A stretch of 64,000 nt of DNA, from the NCBI GenBank assembly GCA_002914805.1, contig JXTB01000070.1, positions 645,066 to 709,065 on the forward strand. The letters are read 5' to 3'. The notes beneath the pieces are model-generated. The model did not search any database and was not told the origin of the DNA. It saw only the letters and a list, made by a program, of their open reading frames with translations. The position numbers were made by a program, and so were the translations under genes. Source of the DNA: Parasponia andersonii (taxonomy: Eukaryota > Streptophyta > Magnoliopsida > Rosales > Cannabaceae). Of the stretch, positions 11,891 through 23,640 are shown piece after piece (within the stretch, counting starts at the first letter, position 1; every line of letters begins with the position of its first letter).

Positions 11891-13560
11891 TTCAACTAAT
11901 AATATCTTTAAATATATAAAATTTTAAAAATTAATTAGTAAAAAGAAAAGTTTCAAATAAATGTCTATAAAATTTTAATCAAATGTTATCTTCTTTCTTT
12001 TTCCTCAGCTTTTCTCTCAATATTTTTCTTCGAAAAATTTATTCCCCTCCCCCTCCCAAAAAAAGGCTAAAGATTTGCTAAAAATAATAATAATAATAAA
12101 AGGCCGGGAATGGGATGAGTTAGGCATTTCTCAAGGGAATACAATCCAAAAAAAAAAAAAAAAGAAAAAAGAAAAATTGGCGGATTCCACCAAAAGAGTA
12201 GGTTTTTCCATATAAATAAATAAAATGAAATTATAAAACTTAAAATTCAGTCCATATTTTTGTAATTCCGTTGTTCCACCGTATTTTTTAAAATGCGGGG
12301 CACCTTGTCCATACCTTTCGAAGAATGTCATAAAGATATGAAACACCTGATACAGATAGATTGATGGTAGCACGTCCACGGTATGTATGTACCGGTTCAA
12401 AGGTGGCTGATCAATAAAGAGTTCCTTTTTTTTTTTTTTCCTTTTAATCAATGATGAGTTATTATATTATAGTCTCAACATTGTGTTAAGCATTTGGATC
12501 CTTGCACTCTTCATTAAATTTTGAAAAATATTTTTCCCAGGGAGACTACCTATTGTAAAAATGGGAAGACTTACAAGTAATTTAGGGAAAAAAAAAGATG
12601 TTTTCATTATTAATTATTAATGAAAAATTGAAACGCAAAAGATGCCATGCTTTCTTTCATGTGATATGTAGTGATTGACATTTGTCATAAATTTGGGTTG
12701 TTAAATATTAACAAAAAATCATAAATTTTGGATTTTGACTCAGGTCAAAATTATAGGTAAAATCTAAAGTTAAAGATAATAGTTAGACCTGTGTCGAACC
12801 TAATATTAGAAATGAATTCTTTTATATTTTTATGCTCAATTATGTCAAATTTTTTCAACCCTAAGTACTTAGAATTCATTTTTCATACATGAAAATTTTC
12901 AATCCAATTTTTTTTTTTTGTTTTTTTATAAATTTATGGATGAGAAGTTTGAGGCCACAAACAATGAGCCTTGGGTAACAATCTCCAGGCTTTTGTTTTG
13001 TTTTGTTTTTTTTTTTGTTAAACGGGTGACAATTTCTGTTTGTTTAATTGCTTTTTTTTTTTTGTAAAATGATTTTTGAAACGGATTTATAGTTTTTATT
13101 TTCCTGAAAGAAAGAGATTAATAGTTAGGTCATTTAAATAATTTGATATAAGTGAGATTGCAACCCCAGATTCTTCATATATGTATATAATCATTGTGAG
13201 ATTGTCTTTTATTACAAAAGGACTATTAGTTGCCCTTACAGCTACAAGTGCCATAGCTATCCGCCACTGGCGTACTTTGGTCAAATATATGAGACCCATA
13301 TCCGGGGATTTAATTTAATTTATGTTGCGAAGGAATCCGGCGGATTTAATATGTATTTCTTGAATGGAAGACATGTGATCAAATTAGAGTCTTCAAGAGG
13401 AAAAAAAATGATACAGTTGGAGATACATTATACCGACACAAAGACCAAAGCTTTTCATTTTATTGTGATTTCTCTTATTTCTTTAATGGAACTACCAACT
13501 TTCAAGATACTTTGCGTAATATTAAACTCATAATTTAGATTATGCAAACCACGAGTTAAT
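11891..13560. other. AT-rich spacer with homopolymers
   Basis: There is a short (TAA)n microsatellite at about 12080-12100, poly-A at 12148-12165, and poly-T runs at 12430, 12908 and 13000-13060. Open frames here run through low-complexity sequence and show no domain. No gene is supported. Confidence 0.5.
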
Positions 13561-13599
13561 TGAGGTGACAGCTACGCAAACCAGTCCCAAGATACTAAC

Positions 13600-13872
13600 T
13601 AGTGAGCCGTGTAGCACGTGGTTGATGCCTTGTCAGCTTAGAGGTCAGGCGTTCGAGCTGTGTACACTGCCCTATTTGCAGAAGGTTTCATTGCTCTATT
13701 TTGGTGGGGCTAAGGTAACCCACTCTGTCGTTGATAAACCAAGACCACCATTGCCGGAGAGTTCTCGATGAATATTTCTATTAACAGGGTTTGAAGCTCT
13801 CGTGAGAACATCCAGTAACTAGTGAATGTTGGATCCATTAAGCCAACTTTCTTTACCCCTACCAAAAAAATG
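13600..13872 (+). repeat. tRNA-derived SINE-like sequence
   Basis: The left part contains TAGCACGTGGTTGATGCC and, about 30 bases on, GGCGTTCGAGCTGTG, which resemble RNA polymerase III box A and box B of a tRNA-derived head. The body ends 'ctttacccctaccaaaaaaa', an A-rich tail like that of SINEs. No target duplication was found, so the ends are approximate. It lies about 110 bases upstream of the TATA box of the GH3 gene. Confidence 0.4.
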
Positions 13873-13980
13873 GATTGTTTTATTTTAAAAGTATTTTTCT
13901 AGAAAAGGTAAAACAATGATGTTGACATGGCACCTTCGAGCTGAGCAGGCACAGTAAAGCAGACGATCAAGAAGAGCTTC

Positions 13981-13988
13981 TATAAATT
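13981..13988 (+). promoter_or_regulatory. Probable TATA box of the GH3 gene
   Basis: TATAAATT is the best TATA match upstream of the GH3 start codon and lies about 60 bases before a predicted 5'UTR splice donor. Transcription would begin near 14010-14020. This is inferred from position and motif only. Confidence 0.45.
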
Positions 13989-14043
13989 CCACTTCCATTG
14001 GCCAATATTTTCCTTCCAAGTTGCCAGAGCTATTTCGTTTTAA

Positions 14044-14394
14044 GTAAGTTCTATTTCGTAAATACTTGCTGTTATTACATTTTTTTATATGTCACCTGGT
14101 TAATGCGCTGTTTGGAAACCAATTATGATTTTGTATCTTGGTAACTAAATCCTGGTTACCAACAGTTAATTTATACATCTATTTAGTTCAGTTAGGTTTG
14201 AGCTTTAACATTCTTTTCTATTCTCTAGTTTTTCTTTATGCATTATCATCACTTATTTCAAAGCCATATATCACTTCTGTTGATAGAGAATCTTCTTTTC
14301 TTTCCATTATGTGGTTTGAGATTTTCTCTCTGAGTTTTCTCTTTATCCACCCTTCAAACTGAGTATCATCTTTTTTATTTAATGCACTTTTCAG
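14044..14394 (+). other. Predicted 5'UTR intron of the GH3 gene
   Basis: A good donor (AA|GTAAGT at 14044) and acceptor (TTTTCAG ending at 14394) bracket a T-rich segment that ends seven bases before the ATG. Without splicing the leader would be about 380 nt with upstream ATGs. Plant GH3 genes of this group often have a leader intron. Confidence 0.45.
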
Positions 14395-14401
14395 TCAGTA
14401 A

Positions 14402-17400
14402 ATGGCAAGGACTCCCAGCTTTGTGGTGGGACTTCTGCTCCTGATTCTCTGGACAGCGATAGCAAACGCAGAGTATTATAAGTACAAGGACCCGAAACAG
14501 CCATTAAATGTTCGAATAAAGGACTTACTGAGTCGGATGACTTTGGAGGAAAAGATTGGGCAAATGACACAAATCGAACGCAGTGTTGCTTCAGCTGAGG
14601 TGGTGAAGAAGTATCTTATTGGTAAAGTCATTGTCATGCTCTCTTTTCACCAAGAAAACTATATATGGTGAAGAGAGTTTTCAGGCGAAATATACTTATT
14701 TTCTGGCAGGTAGTGTATCAAGTGGGGGAGGAAGTCCTCCTTTTAAGCGAGCTTCACCAGAGACTTGGATTGATATGGTGAATGAATTTCAAAAGGGATC
14801 TCTATCGACTCGTCTTGGTATTCCGATGATTTATGGAATTGATGCTGTTCATGGCCACAACAATGTCTACAAGGCAACAATATTTCCCCATAATATTGGT
14901 TTAGGGGCTACCAGGCAAGTAGATATTTTTATGCATACAATTTTTCACGTACTCCAATGATCTTAGTGTTACAACTCAGAAATGTTTACATCATCAGTTT
15001 TCTGATCTAGGATTTTCATTTACTAGTGTTGTCTGTTTATAAAGTTTTGAATTGTGGCCGAGTCCTCAGGAGGAATACTATAGGCTATTTCTTAGCCAAC
15101 TCTGCAGTCTAAGAAATACCTTTGTTCAGAATATTATTTGCCGTGTTCTAGGTACTATCTGATGATATCAATAATGATGGTAACGCTAATTTTGTATTAT
15201 TTTTAAACTCAGGAACATAACATGTTACCTTGGTGTTATGCTTTCTAGAATCACAGAAAATCAAAGATGGGAGTAAAGACTACAAAAATTTTATTTGGCC
15301 GATCTTTTGATATAAAAGTTTGCTTCTTAATCTGATACTTATTGTCAAACTCCCTGTCGTAAGCCAGGGATCCGGAACTCGTTAAGAGGATAGGAGCAGC
15401 AACTGCACTTGAAGTTAGAGCAACAGGCATCCCGTATGTTTTCGCGCCTTGTATAGCGGTAATGAAGTTGAATAGAAAAAACTACTTGTCATCTAAATAC
15501 CTTTAATTTTTGTTCTTATAATCCTATCATTATTCGGTATGTTAGGTATGTAGGGATCCGAGATGGGGCCGTTGTTACGAAAGTTACAGTGAAGATCCTT
15601 TGATTGTCAAGGCAATGACTGAGATTGTACCTGGATTACAAGGCGACATACCTGCTAACTCAAGGAAGGGTGTTCCTTATGTTGCTGGAAAGTAAGAACA
15701 TAAAACTCAAAATTTTAATATCACATGTTATTTCAGTATTTGTTTACTTTGCGCAAAATTATCAATAGATAATGTGAAAGTAGGTTTACAATCAACTAAG
15801 GATACAGTCTCTGGCAAATTAAAAGACAGAAGATAGCTAAGCATACAATACTATTTCATTATAGTATTGTCAATTTGCACCAAGGAGAACTTAAAGATAA
15901 TGTGAAGCCCCACCAGGAAATATTTTTATTTTTTGTTTTGAAAAATTTAAAAACAGAAGACAAAATTTTGTTTATATTTTTAAGCTTTGAAAACAAGACT
16001 CGGTAACCCACCAAATCATTTCTAATTTTAAAAATGAAAATATATTCATGCTTGGTAACCATCAAAGAATCCTCCTAGAGGAGCGCATTAGGTGGCGGCT
16101 TCGAATCACACCCTTGCTAATCTAACCCCTAACCAACGATTTATCGAAAAAAACCATAAAAGAATTAGAATAAAATTTGAACACATATTTGATACATACA
16201 TAAACACATATGATCATATATGTCAAGCTAAGAGAGATAAAAGAGAGAAAGTAAAGAGATGGATAAAGAGGAGAGACAAAGTGAAGAAGGATGAAGAAGA
16301 ACGAGAAGAAGATAGATAAAAGATAGTAAAAATATAGCTACAGAAGAGAGAGAAAATGGATAAAAAAAATGGCAAAGAAATAGGAGTAAGAAAGTGGAGC
16401 AAGAGGACAGAGAAACTAGAGAAAAGAGGAGTAAGAAAGTAGAGAAAGTGAAGACGACGTGAAGTAAGAGATAAAAATGAGAGATGATCTATTAGTTTCT
16501 ATTTGTTAAATAATAAAACATATTATTAGATTAATACCTGAGTTTTTTTTACGCGGGCATTATTAGTAAAATAGATAAATAGACATGTTTTATTATAAAG
16601 TTACATAAAAAGTAGATGAAAAGGAACACTTTTATTATACTTCATTTTAAAGTTAAAAATGAAATAATGAGTTAGAGATAAAGTTACCGTTCAATATAAA
16701 AATTACCCTAAAATAAAGTAAGATTACACCAAAATAGAATATCGAAGAACGGTTTGAAAATGCTCCCAGTATAATATATGCTTCATGAAAAGTATCATTG
16801 CATTGGAGGAGCTTTCATGTTTTATGCTAACTCATAATACAAACAAATAGTTTAGTATACATCGGAATGCGACTCATGCTTTAAAAGGTCGTATAAATTA
16901 TGAGAACGTGATACATACGAGTCTAGTTGTGACAAAGACAAGAAAACGGAAAAGTGAGAAATGAAAAAAAACAACTAATAAAATATGAAAATTCTAACCG
17001 AAGAGGGTAAATGGTAAAAAAAAATATTATCAGATACGAGTGTTCTTTAATTTAAATTATAAAATTTAAACTTACAAAATAATTATATGAGATTAAAAAA
17101 TTTTTAAAATTAATATTTTGAGTTGATTTTTAAAATAATTTTTATTGATAAAAAATAATAATATTTTCAAAATTTAAGAAAATAATAAGAATTAATTCAA
17201 ATATTATTTACTTTTTATTACTAAAATTGATAAAAAAATTAATATATTCAGAAATTTTATATCTCAGTACATTATTTATAAAATCTAAATTTTAGAACTT
17301 AAATTATAGAACATCCGCTTACGATTAAAATTTAAATTATAGAAAATTATAGAACACTCGCTTACAGTTAACCCTGAGCGAAAATGAAAAACAACGAATA

Positions 17401-20400
17401 AAATATGAAAATTCTATCTTCGGCGTTGAAGTTTGACCTGTGAGCTTGCTGCTTTCGTGGTCATCCCAATCAATCCCCGTACTTTGGTCCTTTTTCTTAT
17501 ATGCTGTCTTTTTCTATTTGTATCCTTGTTATAATATACAATGTTTTTGGGAGGGAATACTGGAAAGGTTTTTGTTTTAATTTATGTTTGTATTTTTTTA
17601 TTTGTATTTTCTTTTGGTGAGCCGGACGGGAGCGGGATTTGCTAAAGTGGAGTATAGTTTATCTGCAGAGACATATGGTTGTACACAGCTAGTTCGGTAG
17701 TTAGAATTGAATTTGGAGTAAATTATTGCTTATAATTGGATTGTATTGGATTTGATTTAATTATGTTAGTAATAAAATTTATTTTGTGTGTAGCATAAGA
17801 CTACAGAAAAGATAAGTGAAGAATTATATGGGACAAAGAAGAAAAAGAAAAATTACTCATTTTTAGAAAAACCAAAATATTCCCTTTATTTTTCAAAATA
17901 AGAAAGAAATACACCCTTTAAACCTTTCGGTTCAAACTATTTACGTGAAATATCAAAAATGCTGATACATTGTTTTAAAAACTTATTTTCAAACACTCCA
18001 ATTATTATCTACTTATTTTTATCTAAAAGAAACAAGAATATCACAAATTCTCTTTTTTATAATATAAGAAATACTTTTTTAAAGGAAAGACTGTAAAAAA
18101 AATGTTTGGTGATGTTTGCTTTAAGAGTTAGTTTTGATTTTTAATATCTCAAGGGCATTACTGTTAGATAGAAAGCAAATTGGTCAAAAATTTGACAAAA
18201 AAAGTACATAGGGTATACTTTTTTCTAGTGTTGAAAAACAAAGGGATACTTTCTGTTTTTTTTTTAAAGGATAGCTTTTTGTGGTATTTAGCCACAGTCG
18301 AGAGGTCATTTTAAGACTATTCCTAAAAGAAATATGAGATCCACACTTATCGGAAACAAGAAAGGAAAAAAAGTAAAAAATAACTCTGGAACTTTTCAAA
18401 ATGTGATATTTTAGTCCTTGAATTCTATAAATAGCCCAATGAGTCTTTGAATTTATATTTAAGTAACAATTTAGTCAAAATTCCTAAAGCTACTAAGTTT
18501 TGGATAGAAACATACTACTTTTCAAGTCATAATCCAAAAATTCTAAATTTTTTGGTTCAAAATTTTTGCAAAAAAAATCCTTGAATTCAATTTTCGAGAA
18601 AAAATTAAGAAGAGAGAAAAAAAAAATAAAAGTGATAGGATACCTAAAATCTAAAGCTATCATTTCATTTTGCAGTTCTTGTTTCAATTTCATGATTTCC
18701 AACTAAGCACAATATATATCAATGAAAAATTTGTTTAAGGTTTGATAGTAGTATCAGTTGGAAATAAACTGTCACTTCAACATAAATTTAAGTACTAGCT
18801 AACATTTATTTTAGGGACTAAATTGTCAAATTTTAAAAAATTAAGGGTCTACTAACACCAATAACCCAACAAACAATAATTAAAAGCTAACATTTAAAGG
18901 GAAAAATTGAGAAAGAAAGAGGTGATAATGTTATAATCCATCTTTCAAATTTGTTAAAATGGTTCCAGAACACTCTAATTGAATCATTTCATTAATTCTG
19001 TTTGTTTGATAATGTTATTGTTTATTTAAATGTAAAAATAAAAGTATTTTTTCTTATTTTGTTTTTTCGATTCTCAAGAACAAAAACGTATCTGGTAACT
19101 AATGTTTTTGCTTTTTGATTTTGAAAAATAAGATATGAAAATATTTTTAGGAACTAGTACCTTTTACTTTTAAAAATGAAAATCAAAAGGAAGAGCGATA
19201 AGGAAAAATGAAAGAGAGAATAAGGAAGAAGAAAAAGTGGTATTCATTTGAATATATTTTATATGTGGTGTTTTCTGAAATAAAAAGTGGTATTTTATTT
19301 TCTGAAATAAAATATCGTTTGAAAAATGATATTTACTAAATAATTGGGAAGTTTTTGAAAAGAATTTTACCATATTTATGGTTTTATTTTGAAAAATACC
19401 AATTTTAAAATATTTTAAAAAATACTACTTCTACAAGGGATTAGAGTGGGTGACAAGTGAGATAATGATGAGAGAAATAGTGATATAAGTTTAAATATCT
19501 TTGAATTTTGATGCTAACCTTTCGAAAAAGTTGTTTAAAAAAATTTTAAAAGTAACAAATTTTATTTCGAAAATTTTAAGAATTTTTTTTTCAAATAAGA
19601 ACAACAAAAAATAAAATAGTGTTATCAAACATACTTTTAAAAGGTATTTCCACATTTTCAATTAGAAAAAAAAAAACTGTTTAAATCAATATTATTAAAC
19701 AAGCCCAATTTTACATTACTCTAAGAAAATGTACTCTAAGAAAATGTAACCTCAATGAAACATCACCATGGAAGCCAAAAGTCATAAATTTGAGGGGGGA
19801 AAAAAAAAAGTTCAGAAGAAAAATTTATTAAAAAACAAAAGAATTGCAATTTTAGGACTACCATTCTTGTTACCAAGAATTAGATTTACTGCTGCTTCAT
19901 CTCCTAGTGGTTTACTTTTACTGATCTTCACTGAAAATGTGTTGCCAAGACTTGCTAATCTCCTTCCATAGGAAAAACGTGGCAGCTTGTGCAAAGCACT
20001 ATGTAGGAGATGGTGGAACAATTAGAGGCATCAATGAGAATAACACTGTGATAAGCAGACATGGCTTGCTCAGCATTCATATGCCAGGCTACTACGGCGC
20101 TATCATCAAGGGTGTTTCAACCGTTATGGTTTCATTCTCGAGCTGGAACGGGGTAAAGATGCACGCTAATCGCGAGCTTGTCACTGGTTTCCTCAAGAAC
20201 ACATTACGATTCAGGGTTAGAATATTATTGCTATTGTTACTTTCGCGTTAAGCTTCTTTCGCCATTATTCTTAACATTAGAAAAGTATGTAATAAAGATT
20301 TGGTTTACAATTTTGTTTCAGGGTTTTGTCATCTCAGATTGGCAAGGTATTGACAAGATTACCCCGGTTCGTCATGGTAACTACACTTACTCAATTCAAG

Positions 20401-21625
20401 CAGGAATTAATGCTGGTATTGACATGGTAATTCTAGTTATTTTTGGCTTCCTTCTATTTGCATTTAATATGCGACTTCACTTTAGTCCTTACACCTATTT
20501 TTGGGCATGTTTTACAGGTCATGGTTCCATACAACTATACGGAATTTATCGACGGTTTAACCTACTTGGTGAAAAATAAGTTTATCCCCATCAGCAGAAT
20601 TGATGACGCTGTGAAGAGAATTTTGAGAGTTAAGTTTCAAATAGGTCTGTTTGAGAATCCATATGCTGATCAGAGTTTGGTTCATGAGCTTGGTAGTCAG
20701 GTTAGTTATCAGAAAGCTAGACACAAAATGTATATCACATTTGAAGATTCTTAATTTATAAATCATGCCTCTTCAATGTTACAGGCGCATAGAGAGTTAG
20801 CTAGAGAAGCTGTGAGAAAATCACTAGTGCTGCTTAAAAATGGTGAATCCGCTGACGAGCCATTGTTACCTCTTCCCAAGAAGACATCAAAGATTTTAGT
20901 TGCAGGTACTTATGCGGACGATTTGGGTTATCAGTGTGGTGGTTGGACAATTGAATGGCAGGGAACAAGTGGCAATAATCTCACGATAGGTACATTGAAA
21001 ATTCTTAAAATTCTTCTTCCTTTATGACTTTCAAGAATTGGTATCCCCTATTTGGAAGAGACCTTCAAAGTTTCTTAAAGGACATTGAAAAAAGAACTTT
21101 GATGTAGTGAACTTAAAATAATCTTTGTACTTAACAGGTACCACAATCCTCACTGCCATAAAGAACACTGTCGATCCAACAACCAAAGTGGTGTACAAGG
21201 AAAACCCCGACGTCGACTTTGTCAAATTCAATGCATTCTCCTATGCCATTGTTGTGGTAGGAGAACCCCCATATGCAGAGTCAGTTGGTGACAACTTGAA
21301 CTTGACAATTCCTCAACCTGGCCCGAGCATCATCACGAATGTCTGCGGGGCCGTGAAATGTGTTGTTATCGTTATCTCTGGTCGTCCTCTTGTGATTCAA
21401 CCATATCTTCCTTCCATAGATGCTCTTGTCGCTGCCTGGCTCCCTGGAACGGAAGCTAAGGGTGTTGCTGACGTCTTATTTGGAGATTATGGTTTCACTG
21501 GAAAGCTTTCTCAAACTTGGTTCAAGACTGTTGAGCAGCTCCCAATGAACTATGGAGATGGTCATTACGATCCACTCTTCCCACTTGGATTTGGCCTCAC
21601 TACAGAACCAGTCAAGACCAATTAG
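14402..21625 (+). CDS. GH3 exo-beta-glucosidase (lysosomal beta-glucosidase-like), 9 coding exons, intact
   Basis: Coding exons: 14402-14621, 14710-14914, 15368-15458, 15546-15691, 19972-20215, 20322-20426, 20518-20700, 20785-20989, 21138-21625; 1887 nt, 628 aa, with no internal stop. The first about 23 residues (hydrophobic core GLLLLILW, then ANA) form a signal peptide, so the enzyme should be secreted to the cell wall. The N-terminal GH3 barrel has GIDAVHGHN (D118), [20 protein letters not shown] (K229-H230) and the nucleophile Asp308 in GFVISDW. The C-terminal alpha/beta sandwich has the acid/base Glu509 in [10 protein letters not shown] followed by GDNLNLT, and [13 protein letters not shown] near the end. 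Length and motifs match barley ExoI-type beta-D-glucan exohydrolases, which release glucose from the non-reducing ends of wall glucans and glucosides. There are several N-glycosylation sequons (NNT, NYT, NLT). Introns are short except intron 4, and intron 2 uses a GC donor. Exact substrate cannot be told from sequence. Confidence 0.95.
14915..15367 (+). other. GC-AG intron 2 of the GH3 gene
   Basis: The exon ends at AG followed by GCAAGT, the classic consensus of GC-donor introns, and the acceptor is AAGCCAG ending at 15367. This join encodes R142 followed by DPEL, the sequence expected in this family. The next available GT donor, five bases downstream, would shift the frame and is rejected. 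Confidence 0.85.
16200..16490 (+). repeat. Purine-rich tract in intron 4
   Basis: About 290 bases consist almost entirely of A and G on the plus strand, with 'aggagtaagaaagt' repeated at about 16382 and 16428. It makes a spurious open frame (K/R/E-rich) that should not be called a gene. Confidence 0.7.
17037..17360. mobile_element. MITE-like element in intron 4
   Basis: The left end CGAGTGTTCTTTAATTT is matched in inverted orientation by the right end (on the other strand, CGAGTGTTCTATAATTT). The interior is very AT-rich and can fold back on itself. A second, truncated copy of the terminal motif lies just inside the right end (about 17305-17325). The target duplication is not clear, so the superfamily is unassigned. 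Confidence 0.5.
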
Positions 21626-21912
21626 AAAACTACTGCACTAGGAATAATTCTTGAGAGTTAAAAAGGGTACATTCATCATATTTTGATAGAAGAACAGTTA
21701 ACTCTCACATTTTATCGGTGGTTTCGAAAATGAGTAAAATTGGTGCCTGGCAAATAATTTTGTTTGTGAAGAAATCAATTTTTCTAATTATTGTGAAATG
21801 CCAAAATTTGGAAATTACTTCCCATTCATTAATTATCATATGCAAGCTCTACACCAATATAGTCACTAGTCAGCGCCACTCAACACTGGTCATGTACATA
21901 TTTTAATGTTTG

Positions 21913-22374
21913 TGTCAAAAGCATGGGTGGCAGTATTGCTGGTTGAATCCTCAAACCTACCGTTAGTATAAGAATCGCCTTGGTGTCTCACGTTTGTTAT
22001 AGAAAAACTTTTTCTTGAATACTTGCAGTTAGTGACGTTACAAGAATAACCACCACGGATACCATTATCCAAGAGCACTCACTGAAATTATTTTGGTAGA
22101 GAGAGAAAGATGGAAGAGAGAGTGTACATTTTCTCTATGTTATTTTTTAGGCCTTCTGATTAATAAATTAGTAAGAGAGCCTTTTCTATTCAAATAAGAA
22201 TATTTCTATATTTCTAAAGAATAGGAAAAATTCCTAATTAATAGAGACCTATCAGATATTAATACACTAATTCAAATTAAATGTTCAAATTTTTTATCAG
22301 ATATGTATTCTACTCATATTGGGCCATGCACCAATTATGGGTACCCAATAAAACTTTGGGCCAAAAGTCTAACA
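21913..22374 (-). repeat. 3' LTR of the copia element
   Basis: The 462 bp run from TGTCAAAAGC (left) to GTCTAACA (right) and are a direct repeat of the 27224-28385 LTR minus its insertion. On the minus strand it is preceded by the polypurine tract GTGGGAGA (22375-22385), adjacent to the LTR start TGTTAGAC. Confidence 0.88.
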
Positions 22375-22739
22375 TCTCCCACATGTAATGCCATATTGAG
22401 CTTCGCATTTGCCTATCTAATAGGTCATATATAGATGGTGGGAACAACAGTTTATCTATAGTCAATCTTCCAAGATCTCATCTTGGCTCTTTCTAAGACG
22501 ATACTTAGCTCACAATCTTTGCATTATAACTAAAGTGTCTTATCTTTGCTCGCTGACTAGTGCCAAAAGAGATTTCTCATGTAAGAGAGACAATCATTAT
22601 TCGTTGGCATACTTTAAACTAGTCATGATTTACATATGTGTGTGTGCTAAAATTCGAATATCATGTCACAATAAAAAATGGACAAAGAAATATTCATTTC
22701 ATAAAAGATATCCCGAATAACAAATATTTGATAGTGGTC

Positions 22740-23640
22740 AACTCGGGCTATGTAGTCTATTTTCTCTTGAATCTTTAGACATATGTCAAGGCTTAAGGTA
22801 TCATTCTTTGTGATAGGAGTGTTAATGGGTTTGCTATTTTGCATCTGAAACCGTTCGAGTATTTTTCTTTCTAATGTAAGTCTCTTGAGACAAACTAAGG
22901 AATCTCCTCGAGCGGTCTCTAAAGATCTTAACTTCGAGTACATAACTAGCTTCACCTATATCCTTTATCTCAAAGTTTGAGGATAGCCATACCTTAGTGG
23001 CGACTATTATCTCTTTGTCATTTCCAACTAAAAGTATGTCGTCCATATACAATGAAATGATAAGAAAACTTTCCTTAGATCATTTGACATACGTACAGTG
23101 GTCTTCCTCAACTATCGTAAGCCCATTAGAAATAACAGCTTGATGAAATCTAAAGTACTACTATCTAGATGATTGCTTTAAGCTATAAATGGAACGAGGG
23201 AACTTACAAACTTTGCACTCTTGTCCTTTTGTCTCAAAGTGCTCAGATTGATCCATGTAGATCTCTTCTTCTAGTTCTCTATTTGGTAAAGTTCCAAGTC
23301 CAAATAAGCGACAATTATTAGAATTAGGCAAATGGAGGCAAACCTCACTACCAGTGAGAAGATTTCCTCATAGTCAATACCTTCCTTCTGGGTGTAGCCT
23401 TTCGCCACAAGTTGTTCTTATACTTTTATATGGATCCGTCTGCCTAGTGTTTGACTTTTAGAACCTATTTGTTTCCAATAGTCTTTTGCCCAGGTGGAAG
23501 ATTTACCAAGTCTCAGATTTATTTTTTCTTCATAGACTCCATCTCTTCCATCATTATAACTTTCCATTTCTCAAAAGCAGGAGATGAGAGAGCCTCTCGA
23601 CAATTCTTAGGCTAATCTTCATCCTGCAAAGTACACATGA
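22740..23640 (-). pseudogene. Copia reverse transcriptase, broken, RNase H lost
   Basis: On the minus strand the domain begins with CREALSSPAFEKWKVIMMEE (about 23540-23600), contains the active-site YMDDILLVGND (start about 23050) and IKDIGEASYVL, and reaches ERFQMQNSKPINTPITK (about 22815-22865) and NDTLSLD. Numerous stops lie between 23100 and 23500. The sequence then loses similarity where the PYASAVGSLMY block and RNase H would follow. The catalytic YMDD itself is intact. Confidence 0.85.

Larger units (their letters stand above)
15692..19971 (+). other. Long intron 4 of the GH3 gene, 4280 bp
   Basis: The intron runs from AA|GTAAGA to CCATAG|G and is roughly ten times longer than the other introns. 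It is AT-rich and contains a purine-rich tract (16200-16490), a MITE-like segment (17037-17360) bracketed by a 45-bp direct repeat, and two stretches with poly-A/T and GGTAAC phrases (about 15900-16060 and 19020-19170) that look like remnants of small DNA transposons. No open frame in it has a domain. Splicing across it restores the conserved [11 protein letters not shown] sequence. Confidence 0.85.

Noticed and set aside
12131..12451. Minus-strand open frame of 106 codons
   Set aside because: It begins and ends in poly-A/poly-T runs, and the F/K-rich product has no motif.
14402..14671. A short secreted protein of 89 codons
   Set aside because: It is exon 1 of the GH3 gene read into intron 1; splicing at 14621 restores the family sequence.
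16092..16319. K/R/E-rich open frame in intron 4
   Set aside because: It is a by-product of the purine-rich tract and lies within a well-supported intron.
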